A stretch of 64,000 bases of DNA from Diphasiastrum complanatum (taxonomy: Eukaryota > Streptophyta > Lycopodiopsida > Lycopodiales > Lycopodiaceae): assembly GCA_029204225.1 (NCBI GenBank), contig CM055101.1, positions 38,483,374 through 38,547,373 on the forward strand, written 5' to 3'. Position numbers and translations under genes: made by a program. This document shows, one piece after another, positions 50,319 to 60,915 of this stretch (positions within the stretch are counted from its first letter, which is position 1; every line of letters begins with the position of its first letter). The notes under the pieces are model-generated. The model had not been told where the DNA came from. It ran no database searches and saw only the letters and a list, made by a program, of their open reading frames with translations.

Positions 50319-51289
50319 ATGTCTTCAAGTGGTAGGCCAAGTGGAAGGTCAAGTGGGAGACCATCTAGGAGAAGAGCTCGTGAGGAGGAGTGGTTTGAGA
50401 ATCTATCTCCTCAACAAAAAGATAGAATAAAAAATCTTGTGTTATCATCTTCGGGTGAATCATTCGAGAGAAGAGCTTCCGAAGATGCCCCTTCCTAGGA
50501 ATCATGTAGTGTGTATTATGATCTTAATCCATGTGGTGGAGTTATAAAAAATACGCGTGACAATGTAGTTCATGCCCGTTTGCGTGATTTAGTTGCTTTA
50601 CATTTTGGTAAAGATTACATGATCGATTGGTCCTTCCAATCGCTTGAAGACAAAAATAAAATAATAGAGACTTTATATTCTGAATTCCCTCAATCCAATG
50701 CTTTTTAGGACTTGGGCTTCGAACACAATGTGCCTTTGGATTCGAAACAAAAGGCAATTGATGAGAAGAGCCATGAGGAATCCCAAGAATCTCACGAAGC
50801 TTGGATGGTGCTCCAAAAGGGATTGGAGGAAGGTGAAAGAAGAATTGTTGCAAAACTATCCCCAGAAGTATGAACAAGAACGTAGGGCCGCCGTCGAGAA
50901 GCTCTTAAAACATGGCCAAAGTCACTTGGGATCGGGAGGAAGGGGCAATCTTGGGATCATGGATATGCTAGCCTTAAAGCTTTTATGGAATCCCATGGAT
51001 TGTTTCCAATCGTAAACTCTTAATCTTTATCGTTTTGTAATTGTTTACTTTGTGGTTTACAAGTAAGTTTAATCTCAATTTAATTGAATCTTTGATTCTA
51101 TTTTGTAGAGAGACTCTACAACTTCAAGCGTTCGTGATGTGGAAAAAAATGTAGAAAATTTTGAAGAGAAAAATGTGGAAGAGAACGTGAATGAGAGCGA
51201 AGGGGATTTTGAAGATGTGGACACCAATGTACACCTACAAACGAAGGAGGCAATGAGGAAGGAAGTGATGATGAGTAGAGGTTTCTAAA
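50319..51289 (+). pseudogene. unknown gene with one probable intron
   Basis: ATG at 50319 gives MSSSGRPSGRSSGRPSRRRA, a basic Ser/Arg-rich start, then EEWFENLSPQQKDRIKNLVL. TAG at 50497 is followed by YYDLNPCGGVIKNTRDNVVH, ARLRDLVALHFGKDYMIDWS and FQSLEDKNKIIETLYSEFPQ, and TAG at 50706. After about 50700 two frames are open in turn, one with KVKEELLQNYPQKYEQERRA. A likely intron runs 51014-51109 (GTAAAC to TTTTGTAG). The last exon encodes the acidic RDVEKNVENFEEKNVEENVN and ends near 51289. The W-S-F-Q-S-L-E-D-K-N block vaguely recalls plant CACTA-type (Ptta/En/Spm) transposase-associated proteins, but this is a weak impression. It lies within the motif-bounded region 48.05-52.18 kb. Confidence 0.45.
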
Positions 51290-52086
51290 TTAAATGTAAG
51301 GCCTTGTAGAAGGCAATGTAGGAAGGGAGAATTTATTCTCTCATCAATGTACTTTTTTTTTAAATCAATCAATATAATGTTTTGGCACCACATCATTCTT
51401 GCAAAAATTTTGAATGCATATATTTTTAATTCATGAATGCAAATGTATAGTCTATTGAATGCACATGTATTGCATGCAAATGTATCTATTGATGTATTCA
51501 ATGCAATGTATAGTCTATTTAATGCACATCTATGGATTGCAAATGTTTCTATTGATGAATTCAATGCAATGTTTCTATTTTAGCACACGATTTGCGTGCT
51601 AGAATGCATAATAGAAAGTAATGGAAAGCACAATGGAAAGTAATGGAAACCACAATATAATGCATCAATAGATAACACATTAAGTTATCAACTAAATATC
51701 AAATGAATTAAAATAAATGTGAATTTATCTTTACTATTGTATCTCCATTGTTTTGCAATCTTTGCTTTTCCTTTTGCATGCACTTGATCTTTCAATCCTT
51801 TGCAATGAAAGCTCTTTTTTCATTTTTCATATCCAAGCCTACATCACAAACAAAAAAGATGTTAAAACTTATGATTATAAAACACATACTATTAACATCC
51901 ATCAATGAACTAAAAACCCTAAACACTATCAATCTTCTCACTCACATTCATCCCCATCTCATTCACACTCTCATCTATACTCTCTTTTTCTCTCTCTCAC
52001 ACAACATAAAAAAGAAAGTCGATCTCTAGTTTAGGAGCGAACCACATTTTGGTTCGCGTCAAATGTTTTTTTTTTTGGTCCAAAAA
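51290..52086. other. 3' flank with degenerate tandem repeats
   Basis: From 51400 to 51585 a unit near 65-70 bp recurs about 2.5 times (GCAAATGTATCTATTGATG, TTCAATGCAATGTATAGTC). Near 51605-51655, TAATGGAAA-type phrases repeat three times. No gene. Confidence 0.55.
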
Positions 52087-52180
52087 ATTTTGCGTGGATT
52101 ATCCACGCGTGGACAATCCACGCAAAATCCATAAAGTTAATTGCGTGGATACCACGTGGATATAAAAAAAAATTATCCGC
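52087..52180. repeat. dyad-motif cluster 4 with a 42-bp palindrome
   Basis: 52087-52128 is a palindrome centred on ACGCGT with one mismatched pair (52101/52114). Each arm contains GCGTGGATTATCCACGC or its near complement. Half-sites GCGTGGATACCACGTGG follow at 52144-52160. Confidence 0.92.
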
Positions 52181-52189
52181 ATAGGTACA

Positions 52190-52300
52190 GTACCTAGACT
52201 GAGCAGGATTGAGTTTCTTGCTTTCATAGGCCACAAGATGTCCTGGGAATGCCGCTGCAATGCTAAATGAAGAAACCAACTTTTAACATGAACATGACAA
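52190..52300 (-). pseudogene. Ty3/gypsy RNase H fragment
   Basis: The minus frame reads SSFSIAAAFPGHLVAYESKK and LNPAQSRYCTYADN, the conserved gypsy RNase H block (H-P-V-A-Y-E-S-R-K-L-N). Only about 35 codons survive. It ends exactly where the dyad-motif cluster begins, so that sequence probably inserted into an older gypsy copy. Confidence 0.7.
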
Positions 52301-52416
52301 TGTAGGTATAGTTGTGTATGTATATATGTTTGATAACTCACAAATGCTTTTAGTTCTGGTTGTGTTTGACTTTCTTAATGCCAACGATGATACATGCTTC
52401 TTGCTCTATAAACTAC

Positions 52417-52482
52417 AACAATAAATGCAAGGTTTTTTAGAGCTTTTGTTTACACTGATAGCTTGTTCATTTGATATCCTTA
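52417..52482 (+). repeat. 65-bp direct repeat, left copy
   Basis: Starts ACAATAAATGCAAGGTTT and ends TTTGATATCCTTAA. A diverged copy in the same orientation lies at 54644-54709. Confidence 0.8.
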
Positions 52483-54643
52483 ATTTATCAAGTCAAAAAA
52501 TTCTATTTCTTGAAAAATTTCTAGTTCTTTCGATACAATTCTTACCAATTATGACAAGTGCTTTGCTTATAGATCTTGATTTAGTATATTGTCCATCTTT
52601 CAAAAAAATTGTTGAAAACCGCCTCAATTTGTGCAAATATGTGTGTATATGTTGTATGTTTTGACAATTTAGCTTATATGCTTTGAAAATGTAAGTTTAA
52701 AGCAAATCTCTTAAACTACGGAAGTCTAAATTTGGAGTTTACAAACTACAAACATAAGTCAAACCTAATCTTGTATCATATCTTTGATTTTATTATAGTT
52801 TGTTCAAAGTAATAATCTTCTCTTGAAAATAATATTCGTTTTTGTGAAATCAGTTTCTACAATATCTGTATTATTTTTTTCCCAATGTATATATTCTTCT
52901 ACAATTGAATATTTAAAACCTCTTTTTGAAAACCCAAAAAAATTTGTTTTAGAATACATGTTTGTTACTGTTAGGGCCATTTTTTACGGGGGTTTGGTCC
53001 AGCCAAAATGTCCTAAAAGGGTCAAGGGGTCCCACCTCTAATGGCGGTTCGGCCCTACGTGAGCAACAAAGGATTTGCCACTTCCAACCCTGATGGCCCT
53101 CTCTATTGCCCCGTGCTCCCCAACCGATGAGTGTTTTCCAGGTTCTCAGAGATACGGTTGCAAGGAGGGGGTGCTAATACTTTTGGTGCAATGATTCACT
53201 AGCTTTCTAGAATTATGGTTCCGTAAAAACTTCTGATCGCTAATTTGCTAATGTCTCTTTCCCCATTGAATTCAGCTTACAGTTAGTAAAGATCTTACAT
53301 GGGCTGGAAACCGATTTAATGTCTATGATGTGCTCATAGGGTGCAAGTTATACGCACCGCTTTGTTTGCTAAGCGGCGGTATTTTTGCCGACCGTTGGGT
53401 CTAGGTATTTCGCTAGACAGTACCGACGGCCGGCGGGTGTGACTAGTGTGACGCTTAACCAAGGCGATGTATTTCAACCGCAGATGGTGGACGGCCCGCT
53501 CTAGTGTTTCACAGAGGTCGGGTCCAATTAATACGCTTCATAATGGAAAACAAACGATTCCAGCTTGACGATTTCCACAATTTATCAATCATGCCGTATG
53601 TCAACTAGTTTATAGACCGGCCAACAACCACATGCAGTTACTATGAAGGAAAACCAGGCTCCACTACTAGCAATGTATGATCTACTAGTAGAACATTGTT
53701 TTAACTTTAAAATGAAGAAGCGATTCCATGGTTAGTACAATTCAACTCATGAACTGGTTGTCCCCTCTTTCCTAACGGAAAACAATTCCATTGTCAGTCT
53801 AGTTCAAATCATTTAAAAATAGCAATTAGAGTGTAAATACTAATACCCTAGATGACGCATAGAGTAAATGGAAAATCTCAATAGCTACTTACCCTATCCG
53901 GCCAAAATCACAAACAATTTCATCATGTCAAAACAATAGCAAGTACGGAATCTTTGGAGTGCATGGTTCCTGAAACACTACACACCGGCATACTACCATT
54001 CTGGTTCTAAAATTTTTAGTATGATTCACTACAGTGCACAATCGACCCGTTATTCACTCAGTTGAACGAGCGTAACCACAAAATGCAAATGCATCCGAAC
54101 TCAAATTTATATGACCTTGTTACTAAACATATGTAAGTGGTCTATAAAACCTTCCTTGCTTCACAAAAACGCTTTATAAAAACCTTATTCACATGTAGCT
54201 GACTATAGCAATAACGTCACATTGCATTCCGATTTAACTTAAAAACTTACAGCCAAAACTTCATGAAACTTACTTGCTTCCCAACAAAAACGCTTCTAAA
54301 AATTTAGTTGGAAATGTGGAAAAACCCTATTATCGCACACCATAACACTCTAGCCTCATTTAGGACGAGCTGGGACCCAATTCTAGGTGGACCGGCACTT
54401 TTGGCTCGGTCTTACAAAAATTGACCACAAAATATTTTTGACGGTTTTTTCGAAAGTCAGTTTCTTACTTTTAAACTGTGTCTAGCCACTTCAGGGTGGC
54501 TGGGACCCAATTCTAAGGCAAATTTGTGCCGATTTTTCTCTAATATCCGGGTTTTACATGCCGGTGTTTTCAATTATTGCAAACTTAAACTTCAATATTA
54601 GCCCGATTTTTCGTGCGAAAATATCGACTAACAGTTACAAAGA
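52483..54643. other. unidentified 2.2-kb segment between direct repeats
   Basis: No gene is recognised. Part of it (52975-53530) is clearly more GC-rich than the surroundings, with CCGACGGCCGGCGGG-like sequence and a stem around 53380-53440. Near 54369 and 54507 the phrase GCTGGGACCCAATTCTA occurs twice, about 138 bp apart. There are no coding motifs on either strand. Confidence 0.5.
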
Positions 54644-54709
54644 TACAATAAATGCAAGGTTTCTTGAAACTTTTGTTTACTCTAATAGCTTCTTTATTTG
54701 ATATCCTTA
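54644..54709 (+). repeat. 65-bp direct repeat, right copy
   Basis: Counterpart of 52417-52482 with about ten differences. Confidence 0.8.
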
Positions 54710-54712
54710 AGT

Positions 54713-55499
54713 GACAGCTATCAAGGACAAGCTGGATATGAGGCACTCTCAACCATATTCATACGTTTTGGACGCCGACATAAATACCGATTCAGGAATG
54801 TATTGCTTATGCAATGCACCACATTTTTTCCAAAATTCTAGGCAGCCATGTGAATGCTTTACTTGTGAATGAGCAAGGAGAGGCGTCTCTGTACCCATGT
54901 TATGAATGATTTCCACATGCTCATGAAATAAACGCTAACTATGATCCTACATATATGTCATGGACATGATGTTACGTATTTATTTTGTCTGAAGAGAAAG
55001 ACTTGAGTCCAGTCTTGAATTTAAAACCCCATCAAAATAATGAAATTGCTCTATCCAGTTCTAGATTTTGATGTTCTAAATTACAAAACATCATATGCAT
55101 GTTTATTAAAAAAACCATTGCCCTTATTTTTTGTTGTACAAAAATTATGGTTTGATAAAATTCCACGTGTGCCTTACTGAGCAATGTCGCTAATATGGGT
55201 TGGTATTTGTTCATAAAAGATTGGCTGAGTTTTGAGAGTGTTTTAGTGTTTGGCTAATTTGTCATGATTGTTTCTAGCTTTGGCTTGTTCCATTTGTATT
55301 TTGGGTTGATCATTACAGGTTCCAGTTTCATTATCACAATAGTCGTAGAAGAAATGTAATATCAAAGTGATGAGCAGACGACATTGACAGATGCAGGTAT
55401 TTTACATGTGCAATCACGTATCTATTCAATACTTTCCTTGACGTATTCATGATCTATTGATCGATACTTGACAATTTTAATATTTCATCTTGCAATTAT
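54713..55499. other. unassigned
   Basis: No recognisable gene. It is the 3' flank of the minus-strand gene that follows. Confidence 0.35.
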
Positions 55500-58410
55500 T
55501 TATTGTGATCACTACTCAAGATCGCTTCCTCTTTTGAAGGCAAACAATCTGAAAGGTTCACTCCATGTATCGTCTCCATCAGTGCGATAATACTTCCACT
55601 GCATGGTTGGTTCGCCATTCAACATTTGGTGTGTCCTTCTAGACCATCATTTCCACAAACAATTAATGGCTCTATGAATCCTTTCCAATCCACCATTTGT
55701 TCTTACAACTCTACTACACTACTTTTAGTACGACCACCACCTATATTTTGGCCAATTTGTCCTAACATATCAGGCATAGTAAGAATGGATTTACATTTCA
55801 ATGCCCTAGAGATTACACTAAGAACTTGATCGATGTCTTCATGCGTGTGTCCGACCATCAAAAATCCCATTTCAACAGTGTGAAATATGTTATGTGCCAC
55901 AAGCATAGAACAAAGAACAAAGATGAACCTATTTTTATTTTCCCTCCAACAGTTGTCAACTTGAATACGTAAGATGGGACAGAGATTGTCGCGTGCAAGT
56001 TGCACCTTTCGTATTGCTTGCATAATGGATGTGACCACCTGATTGTTGTCATGCAAATGCAAGGTGTCTATCCACACATCACAAAGCAATTTGAATCCAT
56101 GAACTAGCACTCCACAAACATGCATTTTCAAAAAACGGTTACCCTCTAATCTTGGAGGAGTCTTTTTGAAATGGGGCAATGTTGTTGTATTTTGATCCAT
56201 GCCATCAATAATAAGACACAACGATTGCTCTGGATGCGATCTTGATTCTTCTTTCCAATATGTGTATAGCTTTCTCTAGTCAAGAACATGCAATAAGTGT
56301 CGAATTCTCGTTGCAATATGGCAATCTCGCACCTTAATATCAATAGAAGTTTTGATCGCATTTTTTAGCTCATCACAAATCTTGCATTTAGACATTCTTT
56401 GTTTTGTTGGAGTCTTGACATATCGAAACTCATGTCTCCACCACCGATACAATGTATTTCTGGAGATTGTGGACATGCTAGTTTCTTGTGGTTCTTTGTT
56501 GATGGAATTGAAGACATCACCTTTAGACATGCCAAGAGGGAGATGATGTTCACAATGAGCTACTCCATCTTTTGATTTATGTTGAAGATGTGGTTGGGGT
56601 AGAGCATGCTTTTCTAAGATTCCACGCATAATAGCAAGTCCCCATCTTGAATGTGCGCACTATTTTAATGTACCTATGTTCCCATGAAATTTATAGACAA
56701 TATTGTTGCGTGCCTCTGAGATTATCTGCCAAAACAATCCGCGAGAAACTCCCAATAGATATTGAAATGCCTTTGAACATATGGTTTTACCTAAAACTAC
56801 AGGTTTAAGTCTTAAACAAGGTTCTTCCCACATATTGCATGCAATGTTCAAATTATCTTGTGCCTTCAAAAAACACCCGAACATTTGTAAAAGGTAATTA
56901 TGTCTATCTGATCCTCGCTTTCTCCCCATACACTTAGTCTCAAGTCTTCACATTCTTTGTAAGTGATTTTGCATATACATAATTTCTTACAACAAGGCTG
57001 CATCAAAATTCCTTTTATATGTTCTGGCGATAAAATAGAATCTGCCTTCTTCAGAGTGATGAATGCAAGCACACGCTTTCTTTTGTAGTTTTGAGAAGTT
57101 CCAAAAGATTCAAAACTTGGATCATGTTGCATTGGACTCTCAAAACTTTTCTTGTGTGATTGACCCAGTCTTGATTCTTTTAACATTTCATTCCAATTAC
57201 CTATCTCGTCATCTTCATCAAAATCAAACATAGAAAAATCTGAATCATGTTGTCTAGAAGCAGTAGAAAGCAATGCTACAGAGGATGCACTTGTTGTCTT
57301 CTTGGATTGTCTTGCCATTTGAGAAAGTGTATGACCGTGATTGTCGGTGATAGCATTCGCTTGAGATGGATTGTAGTGTCCATTTTCCACATTCACATTT
57401 CTCATATGCATCAGTAAATTTTTACTAGACCCATTTTGCCGAGATACATTATTGTTAACCACATCGTCTATCCTAGTTAGGATGTTTGAGTTGTATGTCG
57501 ATCGTGTCAGATCATAACCAATTACATCGTCCACGCTTGTCAAAACATCAGAGTTGTACAGAGCTGGTCTTGTAGCATTGCTATCAGTCAAATCATGAGC
57601 ATTGATATCATCCGCACCGGTGAGAACATCTGAACTATACCTAATCTGTTTGAAGTTTGCACTGTTATTATGATTGACATCTTCCACGCCAGTGAGGAAA
57701 TCAAAATTATATGTTGTTTTTGTTGATGTTCTCTTGTCGTGATTGAAGGTAGTCATACATTGCATACGTGTTGATGATCTGTTGTAATTGCGATCATAAT
57801 AAGTGTAATACTCATTCATTGTCTCGTCGAACAGTACGTGCCTAGCATTCGTAGCATGTAAAGAAAGTTTCAATACACACCATATCATCGATTTATTCGG
57901 TGAGTAAAATGAGACTTTGTCATCTGCCATGGCATTTTGAATGGTTCCTTCATTTGTTATCGATATTAACTTTACAGTGGCAAACAACTGATTTTTGTCA
58001 AAACTAAAGTAACCTTTGAAGCTAGCTGAACAAACTATATTTCCATCAAAATCCATACAATCAACAATATCATTGTTGTTATAAATATGACATGCCAAGA
58101 CTGCAAGATCGTCAATCTTCACCACGTCATTGTTATCCCACAATAATCTATTTGCCAGTAAGTCCAACAAATTATGATAGATGTCTACAAGGTGAGTGAT
58201 ACCCGTTTGTGGGTATGGCAATGGACAATCCACCTTGAGCACTTTTGATATACTCACTATGCATTTATTTGTGCCAATTTTGTGAAAGAAACACATCTGG
58301 CTCGGTTCAGTACTCAAAATTTGACTGAATGCAACGACTTCTTTTCGATATAGCAAGACAACGTAGACATTTTTCTCACGATCGTTTTCCATTGCAAGCC
58401 CTACACACAC
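55500..58410 (-). pseudogene. DUF7869-like (transposase-like) gene with repeat-bearing N-terminus (broken)
   Basis: A 514-codon N-terminal frame (58410-56866; alternative Met at 58392) is followed, after a one-base shift near 56900, by one frame to 55703 with TAG at 56660 and 56276. A last shifted block, WKYYRTDGDTWSEPFRLFAF, lies near 55550. N-terminal residues 1-230 are unknown. Residues 234-330 hold four imperfect copies of Y-N-S-D-V-L-T-x-x-D-D-V. A Cys-rich CCKKLCICK is at 473-481. Next come GKTICSKAFQYLLGVSRGLF, WWRHEFRYVKTPTKQRMSKC with CKICDELK, and the core LCLIIDGMDQNTTTLPHFKK, ILRIQVDNCWRENKNRFIFV and FLMVGHTHEDIDQVLSVISR. The last three blocks match the DUF7869 signature. Their Asp and Glu/Asp residues suggest an RNase H-like DDE fold, which is inference. 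I see no flanking terminal inverted repeats. Confidence 0.65.
57450..57711 (-). repeat. in-gene peptide repeat (four units)
   Basis: Four imperfect units of 21-28 codons inside the preceding gene: YNFDFLTGVEDVNHNN, YSSDVLTGADDINAHDLT, YNSDVLTSVDDVIGYDLT, YNSNILTRIDDVVNNNV. Confidence 0.8.
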
Positions 58411-58597
58411 AAAGAGAAATTATGATGTCAACATACGTTGGAACATACATACATACATAGGTGTAAATTTATAACACACAATGTAAATAGCTGGATAAAT
58501 ATACCTAGGTTTTGAAATTGTTTGAAATTAACTTGAAATAGTTTTAGCTAATTTAAATATCTTTATAAAATATTAGTGGATCTTCCTTAGCCTTTTG

Positions 58598-59335
58598 CCA
58601 TTGGTCCTTCAAGTTTGGCCCTTACTCCTTGCCATTTGGTCCTCAACCATTGGACTATAGTCCTTGACCATTAGCCCTTAGTCCTTAGATCTTGGCACTT
58701 AGCCCTTAGCAATTGGACCTAAGCCCTTATATCTCAGCCCTTAGCCAGTTGGCCCATAGTCTTAGCCCGTAGACATTGGTTCTCGACCCTTGGCTAGTTG
58801 GCCCTCAGTCCTTAGCTAGTTGGCCCTCAGTTCTTAGACTTTGACCCTTAGCTGTTGGCCCTAATATCTAGGCCCTTAGCCCTTACCCCTCAGCCAGTTG
58901 GCCCTTAGATGTTGGCCCTCGACCCTTGGTCCTTAGCTAGTTGGCCCGAGTCAGTCTTTAGCAAGTTGGCCCTTAGTCCTTAGCCAGTTAGCCCTTAGCC
59001 CTTAGACCTTTACCCTTAGCCGGTGGCCCTAAGTTCTTGGCCGCTGACACTTAGCCCTTGATAGTCGGCAATTGGCCCTTAGCCCTTGCCTCTTGGCCCT
59101 TAGTAGTTTGGCCGTTGGGTCTCAACCCTCAGTCCTAAGCCAGTTGGCCCATGGTCCTTAGACCATGACCCTTGACCCTTACTTGTTGGACCTCGACTCT
59201 TTGTCTCTAGACCTTGACCCTTAGCCAGTGGAGCTTAGTTCTTAGCTGCTGGCCCTTAGCCCTTGGACCAATGCCATATTCATAGGCGATTAGTCCTTAG
59301 CCCAAGGCCCTTAGTCCTTGACCTTAAAGGCCTTT
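58598..59335. repeat. degenerate CTTAG-rich minisatellite (about 740 bp)
   Basis: Dozens of irregular units such as GGCCCTTAGTCCTTAG, GCCAGTTGGCCCTTAG and GACCTTGACCCTTAGCC. Short units of 6-8 bases are organised into longer variable units that include CCAGTTGG. It reads like a shuffled array, not a clean tandem repeat. It ends at AGGCCTTTTTTTTC. Confidence 0.9.
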
Positions 59336-60243
59336 TTTTTCTTGTAACTTGCATTATTGTTTTTCATTATTCTTTTAAAGTTTTTGTTCTTTTCTTAGCT
59401 TTATAAATTCTATTTTTGAAAATAGTAACTGTTTTTTAATTGATTTTTTAATATGTTTTGTACTTTTTTATTCTCATTAATTTTTTTATTTTATTGTATT
59501 TGTTTATATTTTTTTGTGATTTTATTTTTAAATTATATTATTGATACATTTATTTTGAGAGTTTATTTTGTTGTATTCAATTTTTATATATCTAATTTAT
59601 TGTGTTATTTTGTAATTTATTTATTTATAGCTCTATTTTAATATTTTAGTAAATAATCAATTTATTAAATTTTTATGATTTATTTATAGGTATGATGATT
59701 TGTTATTAGTTATATTATTTTTTTATTGATATATTTTTTTAGTTATTTTATAATTATTTTGATTATATTCAGTTTTCTTTGTATTATTAAAGTTATTTTA
59801 TATTTTGAAATTTATTCACTTTTTTGAATATTTAATCTAAAAATGTTATGATTATGTGATGCTTTTTGTATATTCTTATAATTTCTTTCAATTTGTTTAT
59901 TCTTGTAATTTGTTTGTTCGTTTATTTATTTTTCGGTTTTATAAATTTATGATTTTTGTTTAGTAGACATTTAGTGTTATTCATCATTTAATTCTACTAA
60001 TTTTCACTTTTCTGTTTTTAAAAGCTATTTATGTCTTTATGTTTTGTGTGTAATTTTTAATTATATATGTCTTTCAAAAAACAAGGAGAGAAGAGCACAA
60101 GAAAAGGACAACAATTATCCCATAAGTATTTCTAGAAGCATGACAGAACTCATGAGTATATATAGATTTTGAAATCGTCCATTTCCAAAAATTGTGGCTT
60201 TCTAAAAAAACGCAAAATCAATTACATTTGTTTTTTTATGAGT
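59336..60243. other. T-rich low-complexity desert
   Basis: Strongly A/T-rich, with plus-strand T runs and only short open frames of Phe/Leu/Ile. No gene is supported. Confidence 0.7.
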
Positions 60244-60915
60244 TCAACACGTTGTTGACACGTGGCAATTCATAAATCTCATAAGCAAATGAACATCTAT
60301 CCCCATCTCAATAGTTAAGTTTGTTACATAATTTAGAAACCGTAAGGTCCTATGAGACCCTCTGCGGTCCTCTGCGGTCACCATCGTATTCACCACAATG
60401 AGAATATTTTTCACTCCATTAACAAGCTTTCGTAATTTGCTGTTGATGGGAAGACTATTGATCAAGTCAAATACATGCACTTTGTCTAATACCTGAGTGG
60501 TTGTACTGAGAGGTTTTTGTGCAACAAGAGAAGGACTTGCATCCCAATGTGGATTGGGAGATGTGTCATGATCCAAATCCATTATAACCATTGCATCTTG
60601 ATTTGTGTGATTGGAGGTGGCAATACTAGATTCAAGTTTTATAGAAATGTTTTTTCTTAGACTATGTTCGACAACGAAACTTTTTGTAGCATAATGTTCA
60701 AATGTTCCACAAGGAATCAAAATGGGAGCGCTGGCAGATATTTGAGAGATTGAATGATAAGCCCAAAAGTTCTGATTTGTCGGCGAAAAATGTATGTTGA
60801 TCACATCCTCCACAATCCTTGTGCTATCTCCATCCTCTCCCTCATAGAAGAATTCTAAGTCACGAAACATGATCCTTATGGTTGCCATGAAACCTTGAAT
60901 TTGGAAGCTGATCAA
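60244..60915 (-). CDS. hypothetical protein
   Basis: A 223-codon minus frame, MISFQIQGFMATIRIMFRDL onward; an internal Met (MATIRIMFRDLEFFYEGEDG) is the better start. No recognised domain. It is acidic early (FYEGEDGDSTRIVEDVINIH). The C-terminal third (VFDLINSLPINSKLRKLVNG) is probably helical. It lies 1.8 kb upstream of the DUF7869-like gene on the same strand, so it might be an upstream exon or a partner ORF of the same element, but no splice chain can be shown. Its length, lack of low complexity and absence of stops argue for real coding sequence. Confidence 0.4.
   Translation of the reverse strand: MISFQIQGFMATIRIMFRDLEFFYEGEDGDSTRIVEDVINIHFSPTNQNFWAYHSISQISASAPILIPCGTFEHYATKSFVVEHSLRKNISIKLESSIATSNHTNQDAMVIMDLDHDTSPNPHWDASPSLVAQKPLSTTTQVLDKVHVFDLINSLPINSKLRKLVNGVKNILIVVNTMVTAEDRRGSHRTLRFLNYVTNLTIEMGIDVHLLMRFMNCHVSTTC

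Noticed and set aside
58598-59335. Telomeric repeat array or CRISPR-like array
   Set aside because: The units are irregular, with no constant repeat and spacer lengths and no CCCTAAA runs; CRISPR is not expected in plant nuclear DNA.
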